From Paenibacillus xylanexedens (GTDB taxonomy: Bacteria; Bacillota; Bacilli; Paenibacillales; Paenibacillaceae): 64,000 bases of DNA. This document shows positions 16,042-24,125 of this stretch, piece after piece. The position numbers and the translations under genes were made by a program. The notes beneath the pieces were generated by a model, which ran no database searches, had not been told where the DNA came from, and worked only from the letters and a program-made list of their open reading frames with translations. The stretch covers positions 2,666,001 to 2,730,000 of the forward strand of contig NZ_CP018620.1 of NCBI RefSeq assembly GCF_001908275.1. Direction: 5' to 3'. The stretch's first letter is position 1; each line of letters begins with the position of its first letter.

Positions 16042-16980
16042 TTAATCCAAACCTGAAGTAATCTCCTCGATGGTTACCTGGTACAACAGGTTACCTTCAC
16101 TCAGTAGCAGACGATGTTGGCGAAAATCCTGCCGTGCCTGCTTGAAGGGCTGACCATCTTCATTTAGCAAATCAATCTTCTGCCCATTGCTCAATCTACC
16201 GGGTTTCTCCATTTTTTTAAGCACAAACGTTCCATGTTTACCGTACCCGGCATCAAACAAGAAATGATAACCATCCGTGCTGAAGCCCGAGGAACCGGAG
16301 ATGTCTGGATTCATGAATGTAACGTCGGGTTCACTGGTTCCCCCTGAGATACAACCGAGTTCAAAATCGGTATAGAAGTAGAACCAGACCTGCTTCTCAT
16401 TCACCACATTGAGTGCGTAACAATCTGCAATGTCAGCTGCGCGGTTTTCGTACACTTTATTACCGAGCTCATCCCAGGCCAACAGACCGTTTGATCCGAT
16501 TGGATCGCTCCATCCGTAGTTACCAAATACCCCTTCATCGAAGTAACTGGTCCAGATCGTTCCCTTCTCTGTGACCTGTACACTTTGGATACCGTCTCCC
16601 AACAGAAACTCGCGAATTGTATTTCCGTCCAGATCACACACTTTGGCATTCAGATCAAACTTTTCATTTCCGTAATTCGCACATCGTGCTCCGACGAGCA
16701 GCAGATGATCATGTAATGGTTGTACGTAATGATAATTGAACGTCTGTCCCCAGATGACAACTTCCTCGATAGTTTGATCTGTCACAATAAGCACTTTGTA
16801 CGTATAGCTTTGCTTCAATTTACTTTGGACGAACATACCTCGCTCTCTTTCCGGGATCTGATTCATCAACAGCACATAGACAAGGCCATCACCGCCCCAC
16901 TGGGTGGAAACGATATCGAAGCCCTCGACATAATTTGAAATATCGGCAAAAGGCAAAAGTTTTACTTTAGGATTGGGCAT
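16042..16980 (-). CDS. Uncharacterised beta-rich protein
   Basis: 312 residues from the ATG at 16980, which is 8 bases after GGAGG. The frame is open further upstream to 17283, but that part lacks a ribosome site and has atypical composition. The sequence is rich in WxxxY and G-D/N turns repeated about every 45-50 residues (for instance QSVQVTEKGTIWTSYFDEG, KQVWFYFYTDFEL), suggesting a beta-propeller-like cytosolic protein. No catalytic motif or signal peptide seen. One of the few - strand genes here, convergent with the alpha-CTD-like gene. Confidence 0.65.
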   Translation of the reverse strand: MPNPKVKLLPFADISNYVEGFDIVSTQWGGDGLVYVLLMNQIPERERGMFVQSKLKQSYTYKVLIVTDQTIEEVVIWGQTFNYHYVQPLHDHLLLVGARCANYGNEKFDLNAKVCDLDGNTIREFLLGDGIQSVQVTEKGTIWTSYFDEGVFGNYGWSDPIGSNGLLAWDELGNKVYENRAADIADCYALNVVNEKQVWFYFYTDFELGCISGGTSEPDVTFMNPDISGSSGFSTDGYHFLFDAGYGKHGTFVLKKMEKPGRLSNGQKIDLLNEDGQPFKQARQDFRQHRLLLSEGNLLYQVTIEEITSGLD

Positions 16981-17339
16981 ATCCATATCCTCCTTTGTAG
17001 TCAAATGCAGAGTCACCACCTGCATCTGTATAAGAGGATTATGACGTACGTGTACTTTGCTGAACATGGTGGAAGTATAGCGAAGGTCTTCTTTGGCTTT
17101 CATAGTGTATGAGTACGATGTTTTAAAATGGCTGCTTCGTACTTGACACTCGTAGTACAATAAGGAAGTTGTGTAAAATTCTATATAAAATAAGGATGGA
17201 GAGGTACCTATAAGGAGAGTGTGAGAGTACATACAACGCACGTAAAGTAGGGTGAAAGATTTATCCGTAGATTCAATTGGCAATATTACAAGGAAGACTC
17301 ATCTCAGAAAGACAAAACTGATTAAGGAAGTGTTACTAA
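16981..17339. other. Divergent intergenic region
   Basis: About 360 bases between the divergent genes at 16042 (-) and 17340 (+). It contains a TTGACA on the + strand (near 17143) and several AT-rich stretches, but I could not pair the -35 with a convincing -10 at 16-18 bases. Short open frames here lack ribosome sites. Presumably it holds both promoters; nothing else is evident. Confidence 0.4.
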
Positions 17340-17846
17340 GTGGAACCACATATTCAAGAGCAAAAGACAGACTACCGTCCACTAGGCGTATCGGGCTTAG
17401 GTGGTTGGCTGATTCTCACCCAGATTGGATTATTTCTTACGGTGATTTTCCTGGCGATCCAATTGGTTCTGTATTGTTTGCCCATGCTTACAACAGAGAC
17501 TTGGGGGCTGCTAACTTCGGAGCAATCTGAATATTATCACCCGTTATGGGGACCGGTCGTTATTTTTGAAACAGTATATAACACGCTCTTTTTAGTGTTT
17601 GGTATTTATACGATCATTGCTTTTTATAGCAAAAAATCGATCTTTCCTCGTCTTATGATCATATTTTATAGTGTCAGTCTAGCCGTTAGTATCATTGATT
17701 ATCTATTGTTGCTTCAGATTCCGATGGCGAGAGAACTTGAGGATGGAAACTCGTTAAGAGATATTGGCAAGTCGGTACTTACTTGTGCCATCTGGATTCC
17801 TTATTTTATCAAATCAGAGCGAGTTCATAACACATTTGTAAGATAA
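17340..17846 (+). CDS. DUF2569 family membrane protein
   Basis: 168 residues. The GLGGWL opening after a short cytosolic tail and the C-terminal IPYFIKSERVHNTF motif are the markers of DUF2569. Four transmembrane helices are visible (approximately 20-45, 70-98, 105-128, 138-156). GTG start, with AAGGAAG 9 bases upstream. Function unknown; the family is widespread in bacteria. Confidence 0.78.
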   Translation: MEPHIQEQKTDYRPLGVSGLGGWLILTQIGLFLTVIFLAIQLVLYCLPMLTTETWGLLTSEQSEYYHPLWGPVVIFETVYNTLFLVFGIYTIIAFYSKKSIFPRLMIIFYSVSLAVSIIDYLLLLQIPMARELEDGNSLRDIGKSVLTCAIWIPYFIKSERVHNTFVR

Positions 17847-17861
17847 ATGGTAAGCAGGAAA

Positions 17862-17900
17862 TACCCGATCTTGGATAGAAGCTATCTGAGGTCGGGTTTA
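17862..17900 (+). terminator. Terminator hairpin
   Basis: CCCGATCTTGGATAG pairs with CTATCTGAGGTCGGG around a 3-base loop, one of the longest stems in the window, followed by a short T-rich run. It ends the DUF2569 unit. Confidence 0.75.
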
Positions 17901-17973
17901 TTGTATATATGCCGGGCTAGTCATACAGTGTAAAGGTTATTGTTTATCATAGAAGTGAAAAGGAGGAGAGATC

Positions 17974-18588
17974 TTGAAAATTTATCTGGTAAGGCATGGG
18001 ATGGATGAGGAAGGGTATCGAGGCGGATGGAGTGATCGTGGACTTACGGAACAGGGAATCAATCAATCCAGAAGACTGGGAGAGCATTTGCATCATCATG
18101 CTGACGAGTACAACATACATACGATTATTAGCAGTGATCTTCCTCGTGCAGTGCAGACTACACGGGAAATTGAGAAACAATTAAACATGCAGGCAATTTT
18201 AATGAAAGAATGGCGGGAGATGAATAACGGAGATTTGGCAGGCATGCTCCATAAGGATGCTGAAGAACATTACCCAGGGGTTTATTTCAACACTCTTGAG
18301 ATGGATTCGCCTTTTCCGGGAGGAGAAAGTCCAAGGGATTTTTATAACCGGATAAGCATATCTTTCGAGAATCTTCTTAGAGATATAGAGGAACAAACCG
18401 TCAAGTCCAATGTTCTGTTAATGACTCACGGCGGCGTGATTAATATTCTGTATTATCTGCTTGAGAAGAGGGAATGGAGCAATAAGTCCAGTTTTTATCC
18501 CATGGACAACACCAGTGTACATACCGTTGAAAAGGGAAGGCATGGTTGGAAACTTAGCAACGCAAATGTGTTGAGTCATCTAGATTAG
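17974..18588 (+). CDS. Histidine phosphatase family protein
   Basis: 204 residues of the phosphoglycerate-mutase-like superfamily. The catalytic phospho-acceptor histidine lies in LVRHG (residues 5-9), the second arginine in SSDLPRAVQT, and the distal histidine in MTHGG near residue 150. It could dephosphorylate small metabolites; the specific substrate is not visible. TTG start after AAAGGAGGAGAG. Confidence 0.83.
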   Translation: MKIYLVRHGMDEEGYRGGWSDRGLTEQGINQSRRLGEHLHHHADEYNIHTIISSDLPRAVQTTREIEKQLNMQAILMKEWREMNNGDLAGMLHKDAEEHYPGVYFNTLEMDSPFPGGESPRDFYNRISISFENLLRDIEEQTVKSNVLLMTHGGVINILYYLLEKREWSNKSSFYPMDNTSVHTVEKGRHGWKLSNANVLSHLD

Positions 18589-18597
18589 TCGTTTGAT

Positions 18598-18693
18598 ATG
18601 TCTAACGGAATGGGTGAACCACGGATGCTCTTGGGTATTTATTTTGAAGAAGACAATGATCTGCTTACATGGGAAGCGGAGAGTAAAGGATAA
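18598..18693 (+). pseudogene. Short open frame, possible gene remnant
   Basis: A 31-codon frame (MSNGMGEPRM..., ending EAESKG) follows the phosphatase gene without a ribosome site. The charged, acidic composition looks like real coding sequence rather than chance, so it may be the tail of a decayed gene. Low confidence. Confidence 0.25.
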
Positions 18694-18733
18694 AAAATAA
18701 ACGGATAGTTAATTAAAAGAAGGAGGCGATGGC

Positions 18734-19390
18734 ATGACTGATCAACCCATTGAACTGCTACAACATTTGAAGTCTTTATCTGGACCATTTCCTACGTGGG
18801 ATATGGGGCAGTTGCCGGAGCGGCCAGGGAAGCTATTCTTGGATTGGTTGAGAGTGGCGATTGAGAACGAAGTGAAAGAACCTCATGCCATGACGATCTC
18901 GACCGTGGATCACGACGGTTACCCTGATGCGCGGGTGTTGATTTTGAAAAACGTAATCGACGAAACGTTTTATTTTGCCTCCAGTTCGGAGAGTCGAAAA
19001 GGGCAGCAGTTGAAGGAGAATCCTCATGTCGCTCTGACATTCTACTGGCCTTCCCTTGGAAGACAGATTCGGATAAGGGGAATTGCCGAGGATCGGGGAG
19101 ATGAAGCGGGTGCTAATGATTTCCGCAAACGTTCAGCTGGAGCAAGAGCAGTTGCTATGACAGGACATCAGAGTGAGGTTTTGGATAGCGAGGAAGTGTT
19201 GGATAGTTCCATTGAAGCTCAGAAGGAAAAGATAAGACGTGACCCCAGTGTTGTTACACCTCATTGGCGTTTATATGCCGTGAATGCACAAGAGGTGGAA
19301 TTTTGGCAGGGAGATTCGGAGCGCAAGCATGTACGAGTCCGATATTCGATGCAAGATGGGCAGTGGAATACACTCAGGTTGTGGCCTTAA
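18734..19390 (+). CDS. pdxH: Pyridoxamine 5'-phosphate oxidase
   Basis: 218-residue FMN-dependent oxidase converting pyridoxine/pyridoxamine 5'-phosphate to pyridoxal 5'-phosphate. The FMN and substrate regions are visible: PDARVLILKNV, ASSSESRKGQQL, ALTFYWPSLGRQIRIRG, and the C-terminal VEFWQG...LRLWP. Length matches PdxH. Some active-site positions are more diverged than in enteric PdxH, so a related flavoprotein activity cannot be excluded. ATG after GAAGGAGGCG. Confidence 0.83.
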   Translation: MTDQPIELLQHLKSLSGPFPTWDMGQLPERPGKLFLDWLRVAIENEVKEPHAMTISTVDHDGYPDARVLILKNVIDETFYFASSSESRKGQQLKENPHVALTFYWPSLGRQIRIRGIAEDRGDEAGANDFRKRSAGARAVAMTGHQSEVLDSEEVLDSSIEAQKEKIRRDPSVVTPHWRLYAVNAQEVEFWQGDSERKHVRVRYSMQDGQWNTLRLWP

Positions 19391-19471
19391 TTTTAGAACA
19401 GATGAGTCAGGCAATATGAAGCGAGCTACTGTGTGTTTCTTTTTCCTAACAATCTGAGGGGGGATAAATCT

Positions 19472-20041
19472 ATGAAAAGAATTGAAAGTTTCTTCGAACC
19501 ATTTCCCGTGTTGGAAACCGAACGGACGTTACTCCGACCTCTTACCTCTGATGATCTGGATGATATGTATAGTTATTGCGTTGTACCAGCTGTATCGGAG
19601 TTCACCACTTGGGACGCGCATCAGAGCATAGAAGACACCAAAGCTTTTTTGGATTTTGTCATGAGTCGCTATGAGACGGATCTAATAGGCCCATGGGGGA
19701 TTGAAGATAAACACACCAAGAGGCTGATTGGTAGTTGTAACTATCTAGGATGTGACAGCGATAACAGGAGAGTTGAGCTGGGATATGTATTATCTGATCA
19801 ATTTTGGAATCAAGGCTACATGACCGAGGTAGTGAAACGAATCATCCAATTTGGATTTGACGAAGTGGGGCTCGAGCGAATCCAGGCCAGATGTTTAGTG
19901 GAAAACACAGGTTCTGCCAAGGTCATGGAGAAGGCAGGCATGCAATTCGAAGGTGTGCTAAGGAAATACATGAAGGTGAAAAATGAACTTCAGGATCTGA
20001 AGATGTATGCTATCGTAAAAGAAGACTTCTACTCGTGTTGA
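19472..20041 (+). CDS. GNAT acetyltransferase (RimJ/RimL type)
   Basis: 189 residues from the ATG at 19472, which follows GAGGGGGG. RimL-like layout: TERTLLRPLTSDDLDDM near the N terminus, RRVELGYVLSDQFWNQGYMTE for the acetyl-CoA-binding motif A region, and RIQARCLVENTGSAKVMEKAGM in the C-terminal half. It probably acetylates an amine on a protein or small molecule. The target is unknown. Confidence 0.83.
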   Translation: MKRIESFFEPFPVLETERTLLRPLTSDDLDDMYSYCVVPAVSEFTTWDAHQSIEDTKAFLDFVMSRYETDLIGPWGIEDKHTKRLIGSCNYLGCDSDNRRVELGYVLSDQFWNQGYMTEVVKRIIQFGFDEVGLERIQARCLVENTGSAKVMEKAGMQFEGVLRKYMKVKNELQDLKMYAIVKEDFYSC

Positions 20042-20156
20042 ATAAGAACGTGTTATTGAAAAGTCGTGTGTCATTTATCATGCTGGCGAGCCATGGATTT
20101 TCCTATAATCCTTAATTTATCAATTGTCTAATTCAATAATCATATGCCAAGCTCTG

Positions 20157-20200
20157 GCCCATTCCCGATCATTGAGGAGATGGGTTTTGTTTTTTTTTTT
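20157..20200 (+). terminator. Rho-independent terminator
   Basis: CCCAT (20158-20162) pairs with ATGGG (20180-20184), followed by TTTTG and an unusually long run of T residues. It ends the GNAT gene. Downstream, a TATAAT near 20250 is a plausible -10 for the radical SAM gene, without a clear -35. Confidence 0.7.
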
Positions 20201-20307
20201 TCAGCAAGCAACGTACATAATGTCATATCGTGAACTTGGTGCCTTCCGCTATAATTTTCAAGTTATCCAAACGTGGATAGAATGAAGGAACCAGGAGGTA
20301 CAACGAA

Positions 20308-21264
20308 TTGATAGCCAAAAACAAATATAAATCACTTGAACTGGAGTCCCCGGGCGTATATGAGCTGGAAGGGCTTGAAGTGGGAGTGACATCGAACTGC
20401 AATTATAAATGTGACTACTGCTGCGCCTACAATCGGGATGATGGAACATGTATTGATAATCAGGAAGTCATCCGTATTATTCGTGAGCTGCCTCGTCTCA
20501 AGCGAGTGCGATTGTCCGGAGGAGAAGTAACACTGAAATACCAGGATTGCCTGGAGATTGTGACGTACTGTGCAGCACATGGCATTGATACACAATTGAA
20601 TAGTAATGCTAGTCTGCTCACCGAAGAACGGATTCTTGCGTTGCGTGATGCAGGCTTGTCCAACATTCATATCTCGTTCAATTATACGGATGCGGAGTCG
20701 TATGCTGCGTACTACCGTGTGCATCCTCGCATGTATGAAAGGTTGGAGCAGAATATCCGTTTGTGTACGGAAGCCGGTGTGGAGACGGTATTGGAAACGT
20801 TGCTGTTTGAAGGTAACCAAGCGAACATGCAGGCCATTAGCGATAAGGTGTATGATCTGGGTGTGCGCATCCATGAGATCCAGAACAGTATTAAAATGCC
20901 GCATACCAATTGGAGTCAGATTGTATCCAGAGAGTCCCTCATTCGATCTGTAACGGAGCTGATAGAACATAAAAAACCAGACACAACGCTCTATTTTACC
21001 TGTATGGATCGATTCGCTGAACAGTTGAATTTGCGTGAACAACCCGGCGTGTATTTCTCGAATTGTGTGGATGGCACGAAACAGCTACACCTGCACGGTA
21101 ATGGGGATATTCTCATCTGTGAGTTATGCCATCCTGTCGTGATTGGCAACATTTATAACGGAACGTCGTTGAAGGATATCTATGCCCAGCAGCCACCGGC
21201 GTTAACGGAATTTTTGGAAAAGCGGCCTTGTCCCGCATACGATGCTCTTTTTGCAGACGCATAA
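20308..21264 (+). CDS. Radical SAM protein, MoaA-like with SPASM-like tail
   Basis: 318 residues. C31-x3-C35-x2-C38 (SNCNYKCDYC) binds the 4Fe-4S cluster that cleaves S-adenosylmethionine, and RLSGGEVTL matches the SAM-contacting GGE motif. The C-terminal third contains NCVDGTKQLHLHGNGDILICELC, resembling a partial SPASM/twitch auxiliary-cluster region. SPASM enzymes often modify peptides or proteins. No precursor peptide gene is evident next to it, and no partner enzyme. TTG start 6 bases after CAGGAGGT. Family firm, reaction unknown. Confidence 0.82.
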   Translation: MIAKNKYKSLELESPGVYELEGLEVGVTSNCNYKCDYCCAYNRDDGTCIDNQEVIRIIRELPRLKRVRLSGGEVTLKYQDCLEIVTYCAAHGIDTQLNSNASLLTEERILALRDAGLSNIHISFNYTDAESYAAYYRVHPRMYERLEQNIRLCTEAGVETVLETLLFEGNQANMQAISDKVYDLGVRIHEIQNSIKMPHTNWSQIVSRESLIRSVTELIEHKKPDTTLYFTCMDRFAEQLNLREQPGVYFSNCVDGTKQLHLHGNGDILICELCHPVVIGNIYNGTSLKDIYAQQPPALTEFLEKRPCPAYDALFADA

Positions 21265-21354
21265 CAGGAAGACCTGTTGAAGATATGTGATATGAATGTT
21301 GAACGAAATATGTACACGATAACAGTGACATTTAGGGTTCTATAGATTAAAAAA

Positions 21355-21401
21355 TCAAGGTGATCTGATTTCCTTAATAGGAAAACGGATCACCTTTTTT
21401 G
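21355..21401 (+). terminator. Strong rho-independent terminator
   Basis: AAGGTGATCTGATTTCC pairs with GGAAAACGGATCACCTTT around a TTAATA loop and runs into TTTTTT. It closes the radical SAM gene. The dispersed repeat begins immediately after it. Confidence 0.88.
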
Positions 21402-21616
21402 ATTGAACTATTCGTTTACATAAAAACGGAGAGGACAGAAAAAACCTGAAAAAGCGAAGCGTTCGCCTGAAAGCTTTCTGAAAGAAAGCTGCATCGGAAG
21501 CATACGCTATCCCCGGATTTTCCCCTTTAGAAAAGGGAATCAAAAAATCTGGGCGTAACAGCGATTGGAGGGTTGTTCTGTCATCGTAGTGTCAGTGCGA
21601 ATATTCTTTAGTTCAA
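21402..21616 (+). mobile_element. MITE-like structured repeat, copy A
   Basis: 215-base element matching copy B (48554-48784) along almost its entire length. The ends ATTGAACTATTCG and CGAAT...AGTTCAAT are inverted repeats. Inside are a hairpin AGCTTTC-tgaaa-GAAAGCT, a long second hairpin (ATCCCCGGATTTT against AAAATCTGGG) and a closing arm GACAGAA/TTCTGTC. It carries no open frame. It fills the gap between the radical SAM terminator and the phosphodiester glycosidase gene. Confidence 0.75.
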
Positions 21617-21693
21617 TTCGTGTGGTTTCAGATTCATTTAAGCTACCCGGCCTAATATGGCCTTAAGAACTTAGATGAAGAGGTGAGCTTCAC

Positions 21694-22707
21694 ATGATGA
21701 AGATTGATGAGAAACCAACCCGGAAAGACCCACATAAACGACCGATCTCTCCAATAAAGCGCAGATGGCTCATCATCACACTTGTCATCGTGCTTGCATT
21801 AGGTGGAATCTTGTACAGTTTGGCTGACCGTTACCTGATCCGGCACGTGCAGGTGGTTGTAGCGGATGGGAACACGGCAACGGCAACAACGAACAACGCG
21901 AATGATTCCAGCAATACTTCGACCACTACGACGGAAGTCAATGCAACATCAGATGATTGGAATTATTCGAGTGATGATATGAAAGTCAATATTGAAAAGG
22001 TACAGACTGGTTCTGGCTCGGATCAGATTACGTATTATGTCGCTGATGTTCAGCTAACGGATGCAAGCAGCCTGCAAACCGCGCTAGCGGACAACAGCTT
22101 TGGAACGAACATTACCGAAAATACGTCAGAGATTGCTGCTGCCAACAATGCGATTTTTGCCATTAACGGTGATTACTACGGATTCCGCGATGATGGTGTC
22201 ATTATTCGAAATGGAACGTTGTATCGGGACAGCCCCACGCGGGATGCACTTGCCCTGTTCAACGACGGAACGATGAAAACATATAACGAGAACGAAATTT
22301 CTTCCTCGGAACTGCTAGCCGAAGGCACCACCAATACACTATCCTTTGGGCCTATTCTGATCCAGGATGGGGAGATTGTCAGTGATTTTAGCAATGTGAA
22401 AATCGATAACAACTTTGGCAACCGCTCCATCCAGGATGCGAATCCAAGAACTGCGATCGGCATGATTGCTCCGAATCATTACGTCTTTATGGTGGTGGAC
22501 GGACGGCAGGAAGACAGCCGAGGCATGACCTTGGCAGAACTGGCGGATGTCATGAAAGGTCTGGGAGCAACCGAAGCCTACAACTTGGACGGCGGGGGTT
22601 CATCCACGATGTATTTTATGGGCAGAGTTGTCAATAATCCGCTGGGGCGTAATCAGGAACGTGGCGTAAGTGACATTTTATATCTGACGGAGGGACAAGG
22701 ATCATGA
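21694..22707 (+). CDS. Phosphodiester glycosidase (NAGPA-domain) family membrane protein
   Basis: 337 residues. A basic cytosolic tail and one transmembrane helix (about 27-47) anchor an extracellular domain of the NAGPA family (PF09992), related to the enzyme that uncovers mannose-6-phosphate and to exopolysaccharide proteins. Typical segments are AAANNAIFAINGDYYG, the region NPRTAIGMI and YNLDGGGSSTMYF. A Ser/Thr/Asn-rich linker follows the helix. It overlaps the next gene (ATGA), a GT2-GtrA fusion, which suggests a joint role in cell-surface glycan synthesis or modification. Confidence 0.82.
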   Translation: MMKIDEKPTRKDPHKRPISPIKRRWLIITLVIVLALGGILYSLADRYLIRHVQVVVADGNTATATTNNANDSSNTSTTTTEVNATSDDWNYSSDDMKVNIEKVQTGSGSDQITYYVADVQLTDASSLQTALADNSFGTNITENTSEIAAANNAIFAINGDYYGFRDDGVIIRNGTLYRDSPTRDALALFNDGTMKTYNENEISSSELLAEGTTNTLSFGPILIQDGEIVSDFSNVKIDNNFGNRSIQDANPRTAIGMIAPNHYVFMVVDGRQEDSRGMTLAELADVMKGLGATEAYNLDGGGSSTMYFMGRVVNNPLGRNQERGVSDILYLTEGQGS

Positions 22708-23717
22708 CGATATTAATTCCATCATATGAACCCGATGTGCGTTTACTGAATCTCGTTTTGCAACTGCAAACCTTTAAACTTGGACCCATTGTGATTGTGG
22801 ATGATGGCAGTGGCCCCGGTTACCGTGGAATTTTTGAAACGGCAGAAGCGTATGGCTGTAAGGTCCTGACACATCCCGTCAATCTGGGTAAGGGCAGGGC
22901 GTTGAAGACAGGCTTCCAATATATTAAGGAATACGGACCTCAGGGTGGTGTCGTGTGCGCAGATAGTGATGGACAGCATCTGCCACATGATATTAAGCGT
23001 ATCTTCGAAGTATTGCTTGCACAAACGACACCAGGAATTGTACTCGGCAGCCGTCACTTCAGTGGTAAAATTCCAGCACGCAGCCGTTTTGGCAACACCG
23101 TCACACGGGCGGTCTTTTCCCTCACAACAGGTACCAAAGTATATGACACGCAGACGGGTCTACGCGGTTTTCCTTACTCCATGCTGGACTGGCTGAACCA
23201 GATTCCGGGGGATCGGTTTGAATACGAGATGAACATGTTGTTAACAGCACACAAGGAAGGGTATGAGATTACGGAAGAGTTTATTGATACAGTATATCTG
23301 GATCACAATGAGTCCTCCCATTTCCGCCCGCTGGTCGATTCATTCCGGATCTATATGCCCATTCTGATGTTCAGCACATCTTCGGTGCTGTCCGCTCTAA
23401 TTGATTTTGGATTACTGTTCGTCATTCAGTATTTCACGCATAATCTATTTCTGTCGGTTGTCGCAGCAAGACTGTGCAGCTCCATCTTCAACTATACGAT
23501 TAATCGGAAGTATGTGTTTTCCACAGGACGAACCTCGAAGATTCGGCAATCTTTGCCCAAATACTTCTCACTTGTCCTACTGGTACTGCTATTAAACTAT
23601 GGTTTACTGTATTTTTATAATGAAAAACTAATTATCCCGCTGCTCGCAGCCAAGCTATTGACCGAGGTGTCCATCTTCCTGTTCAGCTATTGGGCGCAGC
23701 GCAGATTTGTCTATTAA
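22704..23717 (+). CDS. Glycosyltransferase family 2 fused to GtrA membrane domain
   Basis: 337-residue fusion. Residues 1-210 are a GT2 polyprenyl-phosphate sugar transferase with IVDDGSG (31-37) and the metal-binding DSDGQH. Residues ~215-335 form a GtrA domain with four transmembrane helices. GT2/DPM1 enzymes load a sugar onto undecaprenyl phosphate and GtrA proteins help flip the product, so this single protein may do both. It is translationally coupled to the phosphodiester glycosidase. The sugar and final acceptor are unknown. Confidence 0.85.
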   Translation: MTILIPSYEPDVRLLNLVLQLQTFKLGPIVIVDDGSGPGYRGIFETAEAYGCKVLTHPVNLGKGRALKTGFQYIKEYGPQGGVVCADSDGQHLPHDIKRIFEVLLAQTTPGIVLGSRHFSGKIPARSRFGNTVTRAVFSLTTGTKVYDTQTGLRGFPYSMLDWLNQIPGDRFEYEMNMLLTAHKEGYEITEEFIDTVYLDHNESSHFRPLVDSFRIYMPILMFSTSSVLSALIDFGLLFVIQYFTHNLFLSVVAARLCSSIFNYTINRKYVFSTGRTSKIRQSLPKYFSLVLLVLLLNYGLLYFYNEKLIIPLLAAKLLTEVSIFLFSYWAQRRFVY

Positions 23718-23722
23718 CCCTG

Positions 23723-23756
23723 AAGAGAGAGTAAGCCTATGGCTTGCTCTTTTTTG
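23723..23756 (+). terminator. Rho-independent terminator
   Basis: AGAGAGTAAGCC pairs with GGCTTGCTCT around CTAT, followed by TTTTTT. It ends the glycosidase-glycosyltransferase pair. Confidence 0.88.
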
Positions 23757-23843
23757 GTTGACACGGTTTCATATGACCCGTTAATAGGTTACGATGGATT
23801 GGGAAATAAGGAGCCTTATTATAGGTGAAATGGATGTGGGCTG

Positions 23844-24104
23844 ATGTTGAATCGTGTGCGCAAGGACTTGCGTTATTACCTTCAGGAGCATCAGGATCGG
23901 AACAACCTCATTTTGCATTATTTCGCGTTTTTATCGGCCTTTGTGGCATGGATTTTTTTGTTTATTGTTATTAAAGTCACGCTGCTACTCGCTGTCATCC
24001 ATTACGTTTTATCCTGGATTGGGCACTTCTATTATGAAGGCAATAAACCCGCAGCTTTTCGTTATCCTCATAATTGTAAATATTCTTTAGTTAAACTTAT
24101 ATAA
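23844..24104 (+). CDS. DUF962/Mpo1-like membrane protein, C-terminally altered
   Basis: 86 residues. Two helices and the SWIGHFYYEGNKPAAFRYP motif identify the DUF962 (Mpo1-like) family; the yeast relative is a 2-hydroxy fatty-acid dioxygenase. Family members usually continue 15-25 residues after the motif, with a further helix. Here the last ten residues (NCKYSLVKLI) and the stop are encoded by sequence identical to the 3' terminus of the dispersed repeat. The gene therefore looks truncated by an element insertion or remnant. Ribosome site weak. Confidence 0.65.
   Translation: MLNRVRKDLRYYLQEHQDRNNLILHYFAFLSAFVAWIFLFIVIKVTLLLAVIHYVLSWIGHFYYEGNKPAAFRYPHNCKYSLVKLI
24075..24103 (+). repeat. 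Solo terminus of the MITE-like repeat
   Basis: TGTAAATATTCTTTAGTT is an exact 18-base match to the 3' end of repeat copy B (near 48757-48774), and the similarity continues to the terminal TTATATA. Only the 3' end is present. It supplies the last codons and stop of the DUF962 gene. Confidence 0.6.
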
Positions 24105-24125
24105 AATAAATGTGGGAGGATGATT

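Noticed and set aside
17252..17530. Open frame on + covering the start of the DUF2569 gene
   Set aside because: It overlaps the DUF2569 gene in another frame, has no ribosome site and has low-complexity, basic composition unlike real proteins here.
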